8,164 bases of DNA, taken from positions 1 to 8,164 of the forward strand of contig JALSLT010000087.1 in the NCBI GenBank assembly GCA_026988135.1, read 5' to 3'. Below, in pieces: positions 1-6,785 of the stretch; positions within the stretch are counted from its first letter, which is position 1; each line of letters opens with the position of its first letter. The stretch comes from Desulfurobacterium sp. (lineage in GTDB: Bacteria; Aquificota; Aquificia; Desulfurobacteriales; Desulfurobacteriaceae). Under the pieces are notes generated by a model. The model saw only the letters and a list, made by a program, of their open reading frames with translations, did no database searches and was not told the DNA's origin. The position numbers and the translations under genes are program-made.

Positions 1-1002
1 CATAGTAATAACGAAACTAATGTACTGAAAGAGGAGCTCGGTAATTTAAAAGAGCTTTTAAATGAGCTTAGAAGCGAGATACATTCTCCTCGAAATCGAG
101 ATATGCAATCTGAAATTTACAATCTTCATGATGCAACTCTTCCACCTCATATAGATACTGTTGCATCTGTTTCTTCTTCCAGGCTAAACGGTATTTATCA
201 GGAATTTACGGGGGATGCTCTGGAGCTTTTAAAGCTTCTTGAGTCAAAAGGTGTTTATCCCGAGGTGGCAAAAGAGATTGTTGAGCCTGCATGTGGACTG
301 GATCTTGAAACAAACAAGCTGGATTTAAGCACTCCCACTTTTAGAGAAGCGCTTGAGAAAGGCGTAGAATCAAAAGTTAGGTTTTCAGGAAAAATAAAGG
401 TTGAAAATTCACCGAAAATTATATCTTTTGTTGGCCCTACAGGTGTAGGAAAGACAACCAATCTTTTTAAGATAGCATCTGATCTTGTTATAAATCAGCA
501 ACTTAAAGTTGGAATTATAAGTATAGATACTTTTAAAGTTGGAGCTATTCAACAGGCGAGGATGTATGCGAATATTTTAAATATTCCTTTTTTTACAGTT
601 TCGGAAGGGAAAAGGCTTAGGGAAACTATCGGTAATCTTGCCGAAATGGATGTTATTTTGATAGATACCGTAGGGAGAAGTCATTATGATTATTGGCGTC
701 TCGGAGAGATAAAAGCTATTCTCTATAGTTCCGATAGAGGTATGGATGTTCATCTTGTGATAAGTTGTAATTATAGTGATGATGAAGCTGTAGAAGTGGT
801 TAATAGATACAGATCTATTTTCCCGGTTACTTCATTGTTGTTAACAAAAATAGATGAGACAAGAAAACCGGGAATTCTTTTAAATCTTCCGGTAAAAACA
901 GAATTGTCGATTTCCTACTTAAGTATTGGCCAAAGAGTGCCGGAAGATATAAAATTGCTCTCACCTAAAAAAGTAGTTGATTATATTTTGGGAGATCTAT
1001 GA
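1..1002 (+). CDS. flhF: FlhF, SRP-family GTPase for flagellar placement (5' partial)
   Basis: FlhF is the third SRP-type GTPase, beside Ffh and FtsY. It recruits early flagellar components to the assembly site, usually a cell pole, and its GTPase is stimulated by FlhG. The frame is open to the left edge, so the first ATG (103) is internal and the gene begins outside the window; 333 codons are visible. Codons 7-28 look like a coiled-coil linker (LKEELGNLKELLNELRSEI). The N domain follows at about codons 55-135. The G domain shows the P-loop GPTGVGKTT (145-153), the DTFKVGA element (176-182), G3 as DTVGRS (222-227), TKID (282-285) and the closing GQRVPEDI (310-317). This order is diagnostic for FlhF. 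The usual G3 is DTAGR, so Val224 is a mild deviation. The N-terminal basic region is missing only because of the window edge. The stop overlaps the flhG start, implying translational coupling. Confidence 0.95.
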   Translation, partial: HSNNETNVLKEELGNLKELLNELRSEIHSPRNRDMQSEIYNLHDATLPPHIDTVASVSSSRLNGIYQEFTGDALELLKLLESKGVYPEVAKEIVEPACGLDLETNKLDLSTPTFREALEKGVESKVRFSGKIKVENSPKIISFVGPTGVGKTTNLFKIASDLVINQQLKVGIISIDTFKVGAIQQARMYANILNIPFFTVSEGKRLRETIGNLAEMDVILIDTVGRSHYDYWRLGEIKAILYSSDRGMDVHLVISCNYSDDEAVEVVNRYRSIFPVTSLLLTKIDETRKPGILLNLPVKTELSISYLSIGQRVPEDIKLLSPKKVVDYILGDL

Positions 1003-1853
1003 ATATTCAAGCTGAGAAGCTTATAGAGCTTGTAAAAGAGCGGCATCGCCCAAAAAATAGAAGGGCAAAGTTCATATGTGTTTCAAGTGGAAAAGGTGGA
1101 GTTGGTAAAACAAATTTTTCCGTCAATTTTTCATGGATGCTTGCCAATAGATTTAGAAAGAAAGTTCTTCTGATAGATGCGGATATAGGTCTTGGTAATG
1201 TTCATATAGTTCTGGGAGTCTCTGCTGATAAAAATTTGAAATTTTTGATGAAGGGAGCGGATATAAAGGATTTGATACAGACATACAGGGGAATTGATGT
1301 TCTTCTTGGGTTTTCGGGTATAGACTCTTTTAGGGAACTTGAAGGTATAGATACTGTAACTGTTATAAATAAACTTGAAAAAATTGCCGATGACTACGAT
1401 TATGTTATTTTTGATGCTCCGGCAGGAATAAATGAGAATGTTTTAAAGTTTGCAGTATCTTCGGATATCACTTATGTCATAACTACTCCGGAGCCAACAT
1501 CTGTAACGGATGCTTACGCCTTAATAAAAACCCTGTATAAACTTTACAAGTTCGGTAGCATTAAGTTGGTTGCGAATATGTGTAGAAATAAAAACGAAGG
1601 TTTTTCAATACTGGAGAGGGTGCGATTTTCTTGTGAAAGTTTTTTGGAGTTCCGTCCAAAGATTGCAGGAGTTCTGCCTGATTCATATAGTCTCAAAAGT
1701 GCTGTGAGAAAAAGAGAGCCCATAGCTGTTTTGAGTCCTCAAGATGCCTATGTTGTTGCATTAGCCGAAATCGTATCTTTGGAGACCGGAGAAGTTTTGA
1801 AAGAAACTTCGGCAGGATTTTTTGAGAAGTTCAAAAAATTTTTAGGTATATAA
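999..1853 (+). CDS. flhG: FlhG/FleN/YlxH, MinD-type ATPase controlling flagellar number
   Basis: This is a 284-residue membrane-associated P-loop ATPase of the MinD/ParA class that partners FlhF and limits flagellar number. Visible motifs are the deviant Walker A KGGVGKT (32-38, with signature Lys32 and catalytic Lys37), the DADIGLGN switch element (60-67), and Walker B-like FDAPAGI (138-144). The C-terminus FFEKFKKFLGI (about 274-284) is a short amphipathic helix like the MinD membrane-targeting sequence. In known FlhG proteins the N-terminus carries a DQAxxLR-type helix that activates FlhF. Here the corresponding segment is NIQAEKLIEL (2-11), which keeps QAxxL but not Asp or Arg. The ATG shares four bases with the flhF stop, with a GGGAG Shine-Dalgarno at 990-994. 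The order flhF-flhG-fliA is widespread, which supports the call over a cell-division MinD. Confidence 0.94.
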   Translation: MNIQAEKLIELVKERHRPKNRRAKFICVSSGKGGVGKTNFSVNFSWMLANRFRKKVLLIDADIGLGNVHIVLGVSADKNLKFLMKGADIKDLIQTYRGIDVLLGFSGIDSFRELEGIDTVTVINKLEKIADDYDYVIFDAPAGINENVLKFAVSSDITYVITTPEPTSVTDAYALIKTLYKLYKFGSIKLVANMCRNKNEGFSILERVRFSCESFLEFRPKIAGVLPDSYSLKSAVRKREPIAVLSPQDAYVVALAEIVSLETGEVLKETSAGFFEKFKKFLGI

Positions 1854-1864
1854 AGGGTTCGCAG

Positions 1865-2476
1865 ATGTACGAGAAGAGTAGGAATGATATTGTTTTGGAA
1901 CATCTTCCTCTTATAAAAAAAATTGCCAGTAAAATTTATAAAAGAGTACCTGAAGGAGTTATTGAGTTTGATGAGCTTGTAAATACAGGAGTTATAGGAT
2001 TAATGAAGGCCATAGAAAAGTATGATGATAAAAAGTCTAATTTTTCAACTTACGCTTACATAAGGGTTAGAGGTGAAATAATAGACTATTTGCGCTCTCT
2101 TGATTTCATGTCCCGGGGAGCAAGAGAAAAGATAAAAAACGGAGAAATTGATGATTTAAAAACTGAAATTATGTATATGGTAAGCATGGAAGAGCTATTG
2201 TTCCAAGGGACAGATAGCTTGACAATAGCTGATACTTTAAAATCATCGGATAGATTACCGGAAGAGAATGTTATTCTGAAGGAGATGAGGTTCCGCCTTG
2301 CAAGGGCGTTAGATAATCTTTCGGAAAGGGAAAAAATGATACTTCAACTTCTTTTTGTTGAGGAACTTGATCTTAAATCGATTTCTCAAATTCTTGATAT
2401 TTCGGTTTCAAGAATCTCTCAAATAAAAAAGAGAGCTCTCGGAAAGCTTTATGAGATTTTGAAGAAAGATGTATAA
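1865..2476 (+). CDS. fliA: FliA, flagellar sigma-28 factor, short form
   Basis: This alternative sigma factor directs RNA polymerase to late flagellar promoters. Residues 8-83 are sigma region 2, including FDELVNTGVIGLMKAIEKYD (35-54, core binding) and NFSTYAYIRVRGEIIDYLRS (59-78, -10 recognition and melting). Residues 146-199 are region 4, with the LSEREKMILQLLFVEELDLK start typical of FliA/WhiG (152-171) and a helix-turn-helix at about 170-190 (ISQILDISVSRISQIKKRA). At 203 residues it is clearly shorter than the usual 235-255. The shortage falls between residues 84 and 113, where the sigma-3 domain with its LGREPT/EEIAEALGI-like helices should be; only a lysine-rich stub is seen. The frame is uninterrupted, so no frameshift is evident. 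The start has an AAGGG Shine-Dalgarno (1853-1857) seven bases upstream and lies 11 nt after flhG. WhiG-like sporulation sigma factors are related, but the context fixes FliA. Confidence 0.92.
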   Translation: MYEKSRNDIVLEHLPLIKKIASKIYKRVPEGVIEFDELVNTGVIGLMKAIEKYDDKKSNFSTYAYIRVRGEIIDYLRSLDFMSRGAREKIKNGEIDDLKTEIMYMVSMEELLFQGTDSLTIADTLKSSDRLPEENVILKEMRFRLARALDNLSEREKMILQLLFVEELDLKSISQILDISVSRISQIKKRALGKLYEILKKDV

Positions 2477-2496
2477 TTAAGTCATATCTTTCCTAA

Positions 2497-4443
2497 ATGT
2501 TGAGGTTAAAGTTGATAGGGATATTTTTTAATATAAATGAGGGAGCTATCGGGAAAGACAGCAAAAGTGGGAGAGAAAAAGTTGGCGATGGTAAGTTTGT
2601 AGCTTTATTTGAGTCTTTTGAGAAACAGAATCCCAAATCATATTCCGTTTTAAATCCGAACGTTCAAAGTAACTTTATCCAATTAGATGATAAAAATGTT
2701 GGTTTTCTGAAAAGTAAAGAAAGTGTATTTTCCTTTATGGAAGCCGAAGCACGATTAAAAGGAAATAGAGTTCTAAAGGAAACCTCTCTTGAAGGAAAAG
2801 ATTTGGCGGATGTTCGGAAGGTGAAGGAACCCATTTTAACCGGTGAAAAAATTTCGGATTTCGATTTAAGATATAAAAAAAAGGAAAAAGCTTTAAAAAA
2901 CAAACAAATGTTAAAAGTTGAAGGAGAAAAGGAAGAAAACAGTTTTATCAAAGAAAAGCCAGATGGTTTTTTAAATGCGGACGGATTAGTTAATAAAAAG
3001 CCAACATGTTGTGTGCAGGGCTTTAAAAAGTTATCTAAGGGAAAAGGATCGGTTTATATCGGCGGTATTTCAGATATGACTGATAAGCTTCAAAAAAAGG
3101 AAGAGCCTATTTCGTATAAAGCTGAAAAAGAGAAGAAAACTCCAAAAAAACATTCTGAAATTGGTGGAGTTTTATTTCCGGGGGTAGGGTTTTCCGGTAA
3201 ATCTGAAATAAAAGGGAAAGAAAAAAAAGCAGCTTTAAATACAGATTCCGGGACGGAAGGAAAAATTTTTTCAGAAAAAAATGTTCAACTGTATGGGAAA
3301 AGTGAGTTTCTAAGAAATAAAAATTCTTTGCAGAAGCAAAATCATGATACGTTTAAGAGTGTTCCTGTATTGGTTGAAAATCAAGATAATGGTTCGGTTG
3401 AAGTCGGGAAAACGGCTTCAAGTTCTGATATTAGTCGGCATGATAATCATGGCATGAATATGAGAGCAAAGGTTAAAATAGCAATAGATACGAAACCTGT
3501 TCAGGTAATAGAAAAAACATCTATTGATGAAAATGGAGACAAGGTTGTTAGTGCTTTATCGAAAGATAAAGATGAAATGGTTTTAGATTCAAAGAACGAA
3601 AAAATATCTGATAACAGTGGAGAGAGAGCTGACAGGTTTGTTCGGAAAGAAGCAGCTTTTGTAATGGAAGAGAAACGATTTTTCCAAGATAAAAGCCCTG
3701 AGAAAGATTTATCTTTGGAAAAATTTAATTCCACATCAAGTTTAATTTATTCGGGGAAAAATGGGCAAGAGGAAAAAAAGAAAAAAGCGATTGTTAAAGA
3801 ATCTGCTTTTAAAGAGTCACATAAAAACGGTGAATTTTTAAAAAGGAAGGAAGTCGGTTCTCGGTTTGTGCTAAAAGATAAACGTTCGAGTGGAGATAGT
3901 GGGAATGTAAAACCCGTTGTTAAAAATCCGTCCCAAAGATTTGTCTCTAGTTTAAATGAGCAATTAACAATAAATTATACTTTTGAGAAAACCCAGCATA
4001 AGGGCGAAGATAAAGTTTTTCACCAGAATAGTGTTCCTTCCTCCGAGAGTTCCAACTTATCTTCTCATTCTTTGGCAACAAGCGATGTCAATTTTTCAAA
4101 CGGAAGTTACCAAAACGGTTATTATAGGGATGGCGAATCAAATGGTGGGAATAATCGAACTTTCAGCAGAGGAAGTCAGCGGTATGTTTTATCTGGGAGA
4201 TTCGAGGATTTAAGAGTAAAGGCAACTATGGTAAGGAAGTTTATAAAGGTAACGATAGAGATACCGCAACACTTAATGAGTGTTTCCGGTTTAAGAGATG
4301 AGTTAAAAGAAATATTAAAAGAGACCGATCTAATAGGTTTAAAGATAAAAATAAAGTCCAAAAGTAAAGAGATTTATTCGGAAACGGTATTTTCGGAAGT
4401 CTCTGAAACTGACGGGAAAACAGCTCTTGAACTAAGGGTGTGA
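2497..4443 (+). CDS. fliK: Probable FliK, flagellar hook-length control protein (divergent)
   Basis: FliK is the secreted molecular ruler that measures hook length and switches the export gate from hook to filament substrates. The call rests on context and architecture, not a clear motif. About 560 residues of low-complexity, Lys/Ser/Glu/Asn-rich and probably disordered sequence are followed by a compact C-terminal domain (about 562-640). That domain holds an RVKATMVRKFIKVTIEI strand pair, helix GLRDELKEILKETDLIGL and strand LKIKIKSKSKE, as in the FliK C-terminal (Flg_hook) fold. The usual PxxLG turn is not recognisable. No signal peptide is seen, which fits flagellar type III export. A Ser/Asn/Gly/Tyr-rich linker precedes the domain (about 510-560), and Cys171-Cys172 are adjacent. 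The ATG at 2497 directly follows an in-frame TAA and has no Shine-Dalgarno. A TTG at 2512 with TGAGG six bases upstream is an alternative start. The gene overlaps the next one, giving translational coupling. Another secreted flagellar or low-complexity protein remains possible. Confidence 0.62.
   Translation: MLRLKLIGIFFNINEGAIGKDSKSGREKVGDGKFVALFESFEKQNPKSYSVLNPNVQSNFIQLDDKNVGFLKSKESVFSFMEAEARLKGNRVLKETSLEGKDLADVRKVKEPILTGEKISDFDLRYKKKEKALKNKQMLKVEGEKEENSFIKEKPDGFLNADGLVNKKPTCCVQGFKKLSKGKGSVYIGGISDMTDKLQKKEEPISYKAEKEKKTPKKHSEIGGVLFPGVGFSGKSEIKGKEKKAALNTDSGTEGKIFSEKNVQLYGKSEFLRNKNSLQKQNHDTFKSVPVLVENQDNGSVEVGKTASSSDISRHDNHGMNMRAKVKIAIDTKPVQVIEKTSIDENGDKVVSALSKDKDEMVLDSKNEKISDNSGERADRFVRKEAAFVMEEKRFFQDKSPEKDLSLEKFNSTSSLIYSGKNGQEEKKKKAIVKESAFKESHKNGEFLKRKEVGSRFVLKDKRSSGDSGNVKPVVKNPSQRFVSSLNEQLTINYTFEKTQHKGEDKVFHQNSVPSSESSNLSSHSLATSDVNFSNGSYQNGYYRDGESNGGNNRTFSRGSQRYVLSGRFEDLRVKATMVRKFIKVTIEIPQHLMSVSGLRDELKEILKETDLIGLKIKIKSKSKEIYSETVFSEVSETDGKTALELRV
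2501..2505 (+). promoter_or_regulatory. Shine-Dalgarno candidate favouring a TTG start for fliK
   Basis: TGAGG lies six bases before an in-frame TTG at 2512-2514, while the upstream ATG at 2497 has only ATCTTTCCTAA before it. The other genes here with well-placed starts use purine-rich sites, so the true start may be 2512, which would shorten the protein by five residues. The ATG remains possible as the first codon after an in-frame stop. Confidence 0.4.
4434..4438 (+). promoter_or_regulatory. Shine-Dalgarno bearing on the start of the exported TPR gene
   Basis: AAGGG near the end of fliK is one base from the GTG at 4440 and seven bases from the in-frame GTG at 4446. Spacing favours 4446. 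The signal-peptide n-region (Lys2) and the GTGA overlap favour 4440. The two proteins differ by only two residues. Confidence 0.4.
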
Positions 4444-6407
4444 AAGTGAACTTTCCGTTGGTTCTCTTCTCTGTCTTTCAAATTTTTTTTTCCGTTTCTT
4501 CATTTGCTGCGGGAAACGGTACTAATTCTTCGGTTATTTTGATAGACAAGCCTAAGGTGCTTTTTGAAAGAGGTGTGCGACAATACCGGTTGGGGTCGTA
4601 CAACACAGCCCTGGAGTATTTCTTAAAGCTTCTTGCCAGAGATAAGGGAAAAGGATTTTTTTACAAAAAAACTCTTTTTATGCTCGCAAAAACTTATATG
4701 AAAATAGGGATAAAAACAGGAGAAAAAAAATATCTTTGGCAAGGATTGGACTTTTTGCAATTTTATTTCAACTCCGTTAAAAAGCCCGGTTGGAAATATT
4801 ATTATACGAAAGCATACATATATGAAAATCTCGGCTTTTATGATAAAGGTTTGGATATATATAGAGTTGCTTTTTTAAAAGCAAAGACAGATAGGGAGCA
4901 GGTAAGGACTGTTATAGGAATTTTGCGATGTGCTGTTTTCCTTAAAAGGCCGGATATTGTAGATGAGTACTATATCCTTCTTTCTACTTCTCATCTAACC
5001 GAGAAAGATAAAGATGAGCTTCGTTTTTTGCAGGGGTTGATTTTTTTCAGTAAAGGAAAATATGATAAAGCGTTTGGTTATTTCTTTAAAACTTACAGGC
5101 GCAACGAAACTTATCTTATTGAAAATCCGGAATATTACTATATCGTTGCGGAAAATATTTACAGAAACGGAAACTATAGGCTTGCGGAGCAGCTTTTTAA
5201 GAGGATTATAAGTTTGACAAGAGATAGGCTTGTTATAAGAAAAGCTATGCTTCGCCTTGGAGATGCTGAGTTTCGTAGAGAAAATAGAAAGTTAGCGAGT
5301 GCCACCTATTATGATATTATAGCTACTTATCCGGATTCGAAAGAGGCTATAATCGCTAAGCTTAAGCTTATAGCAATGATGGACAAGGACAACTCTTTAG
5401 AATATCACCTCCGGCAAACCCGGGAAAAAGCCTTTAAGGAGCCTTTAAGATTTGTCCTCGAAACGCTTATCCATTCCAGAGATACATATCTTGGTGCTTT
5501 TGCTCTTGCCGATTTTGGAAGGTATGTTTTGGAAACGGATAGTAGTAAGCTTTTTAAACAGCTGAAATGGGAAATAGCTCTTATTTCGCCGGGTCAATTA
5601 AAATATGAGCAGAGAGAGTTTATTAAGAATCAGTGGGAATCTCTTCTTCTAAAGTTACCTTCGGAAAAATTGTGTGAATTTTACGAGGCAAATCCTGAAT
5701 TTTTTAAGGAAATTTTTGACAAGAAAACTCTTTTGCAGGCAGTTTACGCTTTAGATAAATGTAATGAAAGAGAGAAAAAACTTGATTTGGTAAGATTTAT
5801 TTCCAATAAGTGGAAGGACGATAAAAACTTACTTCTTCTTGCAAGGGCACTTATGGAGAGCAAGGATTTTGAGGAATCGTTAAAGATTCTAAAAAAGATT
5901 AAAGTGAAAAATTGTAATTACTATAAAATTTTTATTAAAGATGAGATTTTTTTAGGGAAGCCTGTTGAAAAATGGAGTTCCGTTCTTAAGAAACTATCCC
6001 GTAAATGCGCGGATGATGATATTGATGTTGTTGCTTTAAAAGTTCTTGTTTACCTTGAAAAAGGTAATTTGAGACAAGCAGCAAACATACTGGAAGATAA
6101 TGGGGCTAATGTAAAACAATTTATCGATGAAGACCCTATCTTAAAACTTGCGGTATATGAAACTGTTTCGCAACTGTTGTCTGCTGGTAAATACGATGCT
6201 TGTTTAAGCTTGATTGATATGGTAAAAAATACCGAAGGCAACTGCTTTTTTAATTCCGTTAAACTTATTGCATATTCAAGACTTGATAAAATTGACCCAG
6301 CAAAAGAGATTTTGCCTGAAGTGAAACTTTGCAAGGATGTTCTCAGTAGAATTGCCCGGGTAGTTTATGAGGACCAGTTACTTTTTAGAAATGCGGAGGG
6401 GAGATAA
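4440..6407 (+). CDS. Exported TPR-like protein of the flagellar operon, family not recognised
   Basis: This 655-residue protein appears exported and built almost wholly of paired helices; I do not recognise a named family. The N-terminus is a Sec signal peptide: Lys2, a hydrophobic core (about 5-20), and probable cleavage after SFA (residue 23). No lipobox cysteine or later membrane segment is seen, so a soluble periplasmic or peripheral location is likely. Helical pairs with TPR spacing include SYNTALEYFLKLL (about 53-65), FYDKGLDIYRVAF, KYDKAFGYFFKTY, NYRLAEQLFKRII and KLASATYYDIIATYP, and a more degenerate solenoid continues to the end. Seven of its eight cysteines lie between residues 412 and 631. 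The GTG start overlaps the fliK stop. A second GTG at 4446 has better spacing from AAGGG (4434-4438) but would remove the n-region lysine. The stop is one base from flgB. Periplasmic TPR proteins such as PflA (Campylobacter) and FlcA (spirochaetes) scaffold flagellar motors, so a similar role is inferred, not shown. Confidence 0.75.
   Translation: MKVNFPLVLFSVFQIFFSVSSFAAGNGTNSSVILIDKPKVLFERGVRQYRLGSYNTALEYFLKLLARDKGKGFFYKKTLFMLAKTYMKIGIKTGEKKYLWQGLDFLQFYFNSVKKPGWKYYYTKAYIYENLGFYDKGLDIYRVAFLKAKTDREQVRTVIGILRCAVFLKRPDIVDEYYILLSTSHLTEKDKDELRFLQGLIFFSKGKYDKAFGYFFKTYRRNETYLIENPEYYYIVAENIYRNGNYRLAEQLFKRIISLTRDRLVIRKAMLRLGDAEFRRENRKLASATYYDIIATYPDSKEAIIAKLKLIAMMDKDNSLEYHLRQTREKAFKEPLRFVLETLIHSRDTYLGAFALADFGRYVLETDSSKLFKQLKWEIALISPGQLKYEQREFIKNQWESLLLKLPSEKLCEFYEANPEFFKEIFDKKTLLQAVYALDKCNEREKKLDLVRFISNKWKDDKNLLLLARALMESKDFEESLKILKKIKVKNCNYYKIFIKDEIFLGKPVEKWSSVLKKLSRKCADDDIDVVALKVLVYLEKGNLRQAANILEDNGANVKQFIDEDPILKLAVYETVSQLLSAGKYDACLSLIDMVKNTEGNCFFNSVKLIAYSRLDKIDPAKEILPEVKLCKDVLSRIARVVYEDQLLFRNAEGR
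6395..6401 (+). promoter_or_regulatory. Strong ribosome binding site fixing the flgB start
   Basis: GGAGGGG lies nine bases (measured from GGAGG) before the ATG at 6409. This selects 6409 over the in-frame upstream ATGs at 6367 and 6391, which would overlap the preceding gene and add residues not expected in FlgB. Confidence 0.8.
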
Positions 6408-6408
6408 G

Positions 6409-6780
6409 ATGTGGAATAAACTTAATTCCATTTCAGAGATGGCAACTTATTACCTCGAACGTTCGAAAGTTATACAAGGTAATATAGCAAATGCGGATAC
6501 TCCTAATTTTGTCCCTAAAGATTTGGTTTTTGAGAGGCAGCTAACGGAGCAGGCCTTGAAACTTAAAAAAACGGAAGATAAACATATCGACCCTTTTCCG
6601 GAAGAGAGTAAAGAGTTTAAAATTGAAGAGCTTAATAAATACTCCGGTTATGATAAAAACAGAGTAAATGTTGATGAAGAACTTGGAAAAATGGCTGAAA
6701 CGGCGGTTATGTATAGAACGATGGTGCAGGCTCTTAAAAAGGAGCTTACTAAAATGAAAATAAGTATAACCGGGAGGTAG
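6409..6780 (+). CDS. flgB: FlgB, proximal rod protein
   Basis: FlgB is a component of the proximal rod that joins the MS ring to the distal rod in the periplasm, exported by the flagellar type III system. The 123-residue product is close to the usual 120-140. It carries the rod/hook N-terminal signature NIANADTPNF (25-34, normally NIANADTPGY). Its C-terminal half has the family block RVNVDEELGKMAETAVMYRT, which continues into the C-terminal helix (to about residue 115) that forms the rod coiled coil. No Sec signal peptide is present, as expected. It starts one base after the TPR gene stop and is followed after 5 nt by flgC, in the classical flgB-flgC-fliE-fliF order. The middle D1-like segment (about 35-75) is Lys/Glu-rich and variable. 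Confidence 0.96.
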   Translation: MWNKLNSISEMATYYLERSKVIQGNIANADTPNFVPKDLVFERQLTEQALKLKKTEDKHIDPFPEESKEFKIEELNKYSGYDKNRVNVDEELGKMAETAVMYRTMVQALKKELTKMKISITGR

Positions 6781-6785
6781 AGGCA

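Noticed and set aside
103..105. ATG at 103 as the start of flhF
   Set aside because: The frame is open back to base 1 and encodes a coiled-coil linker; FlhF needs an N-terminal region before this point.
263..280. Sigma-54-like TGGCA element in flhF
   Set aside because: The GG-N10-GC rule fails (TG instead of GC), and no other TGGCA match I checked in the window satisfies it.
2494..2518. Sigma-28 promoter at the fliA-fliK junction (TAAA then GTTGATAG)
   Set aside because: Only five of eight -10 bases match, spacing is 13, and a start there would fall inside the fliK coding region.
2664..2951. Minus-strand open frame of 95 codons opposite fliK
   Set aside because: It shadows a lysine-rich, AT-rich gene, has no ribosome site or family match, and its residues mirror the AAA/GAA codons of fliK.
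3983..4213. Plus-strand 76-codon frame inside fliK
   Set aside because: It lies in another frame over the Ser/Asn-rich linker, with no Shine-Dalgarno or recognisable domain.
6367..6408. Longer flgB starting at ATG 6367 or 6391
   Set aside because: These starts overlap the TPR gene and lack the strong GGAGGGG site, and the extra residues are not part of FlgB; 6409 fits the family N-terminus.
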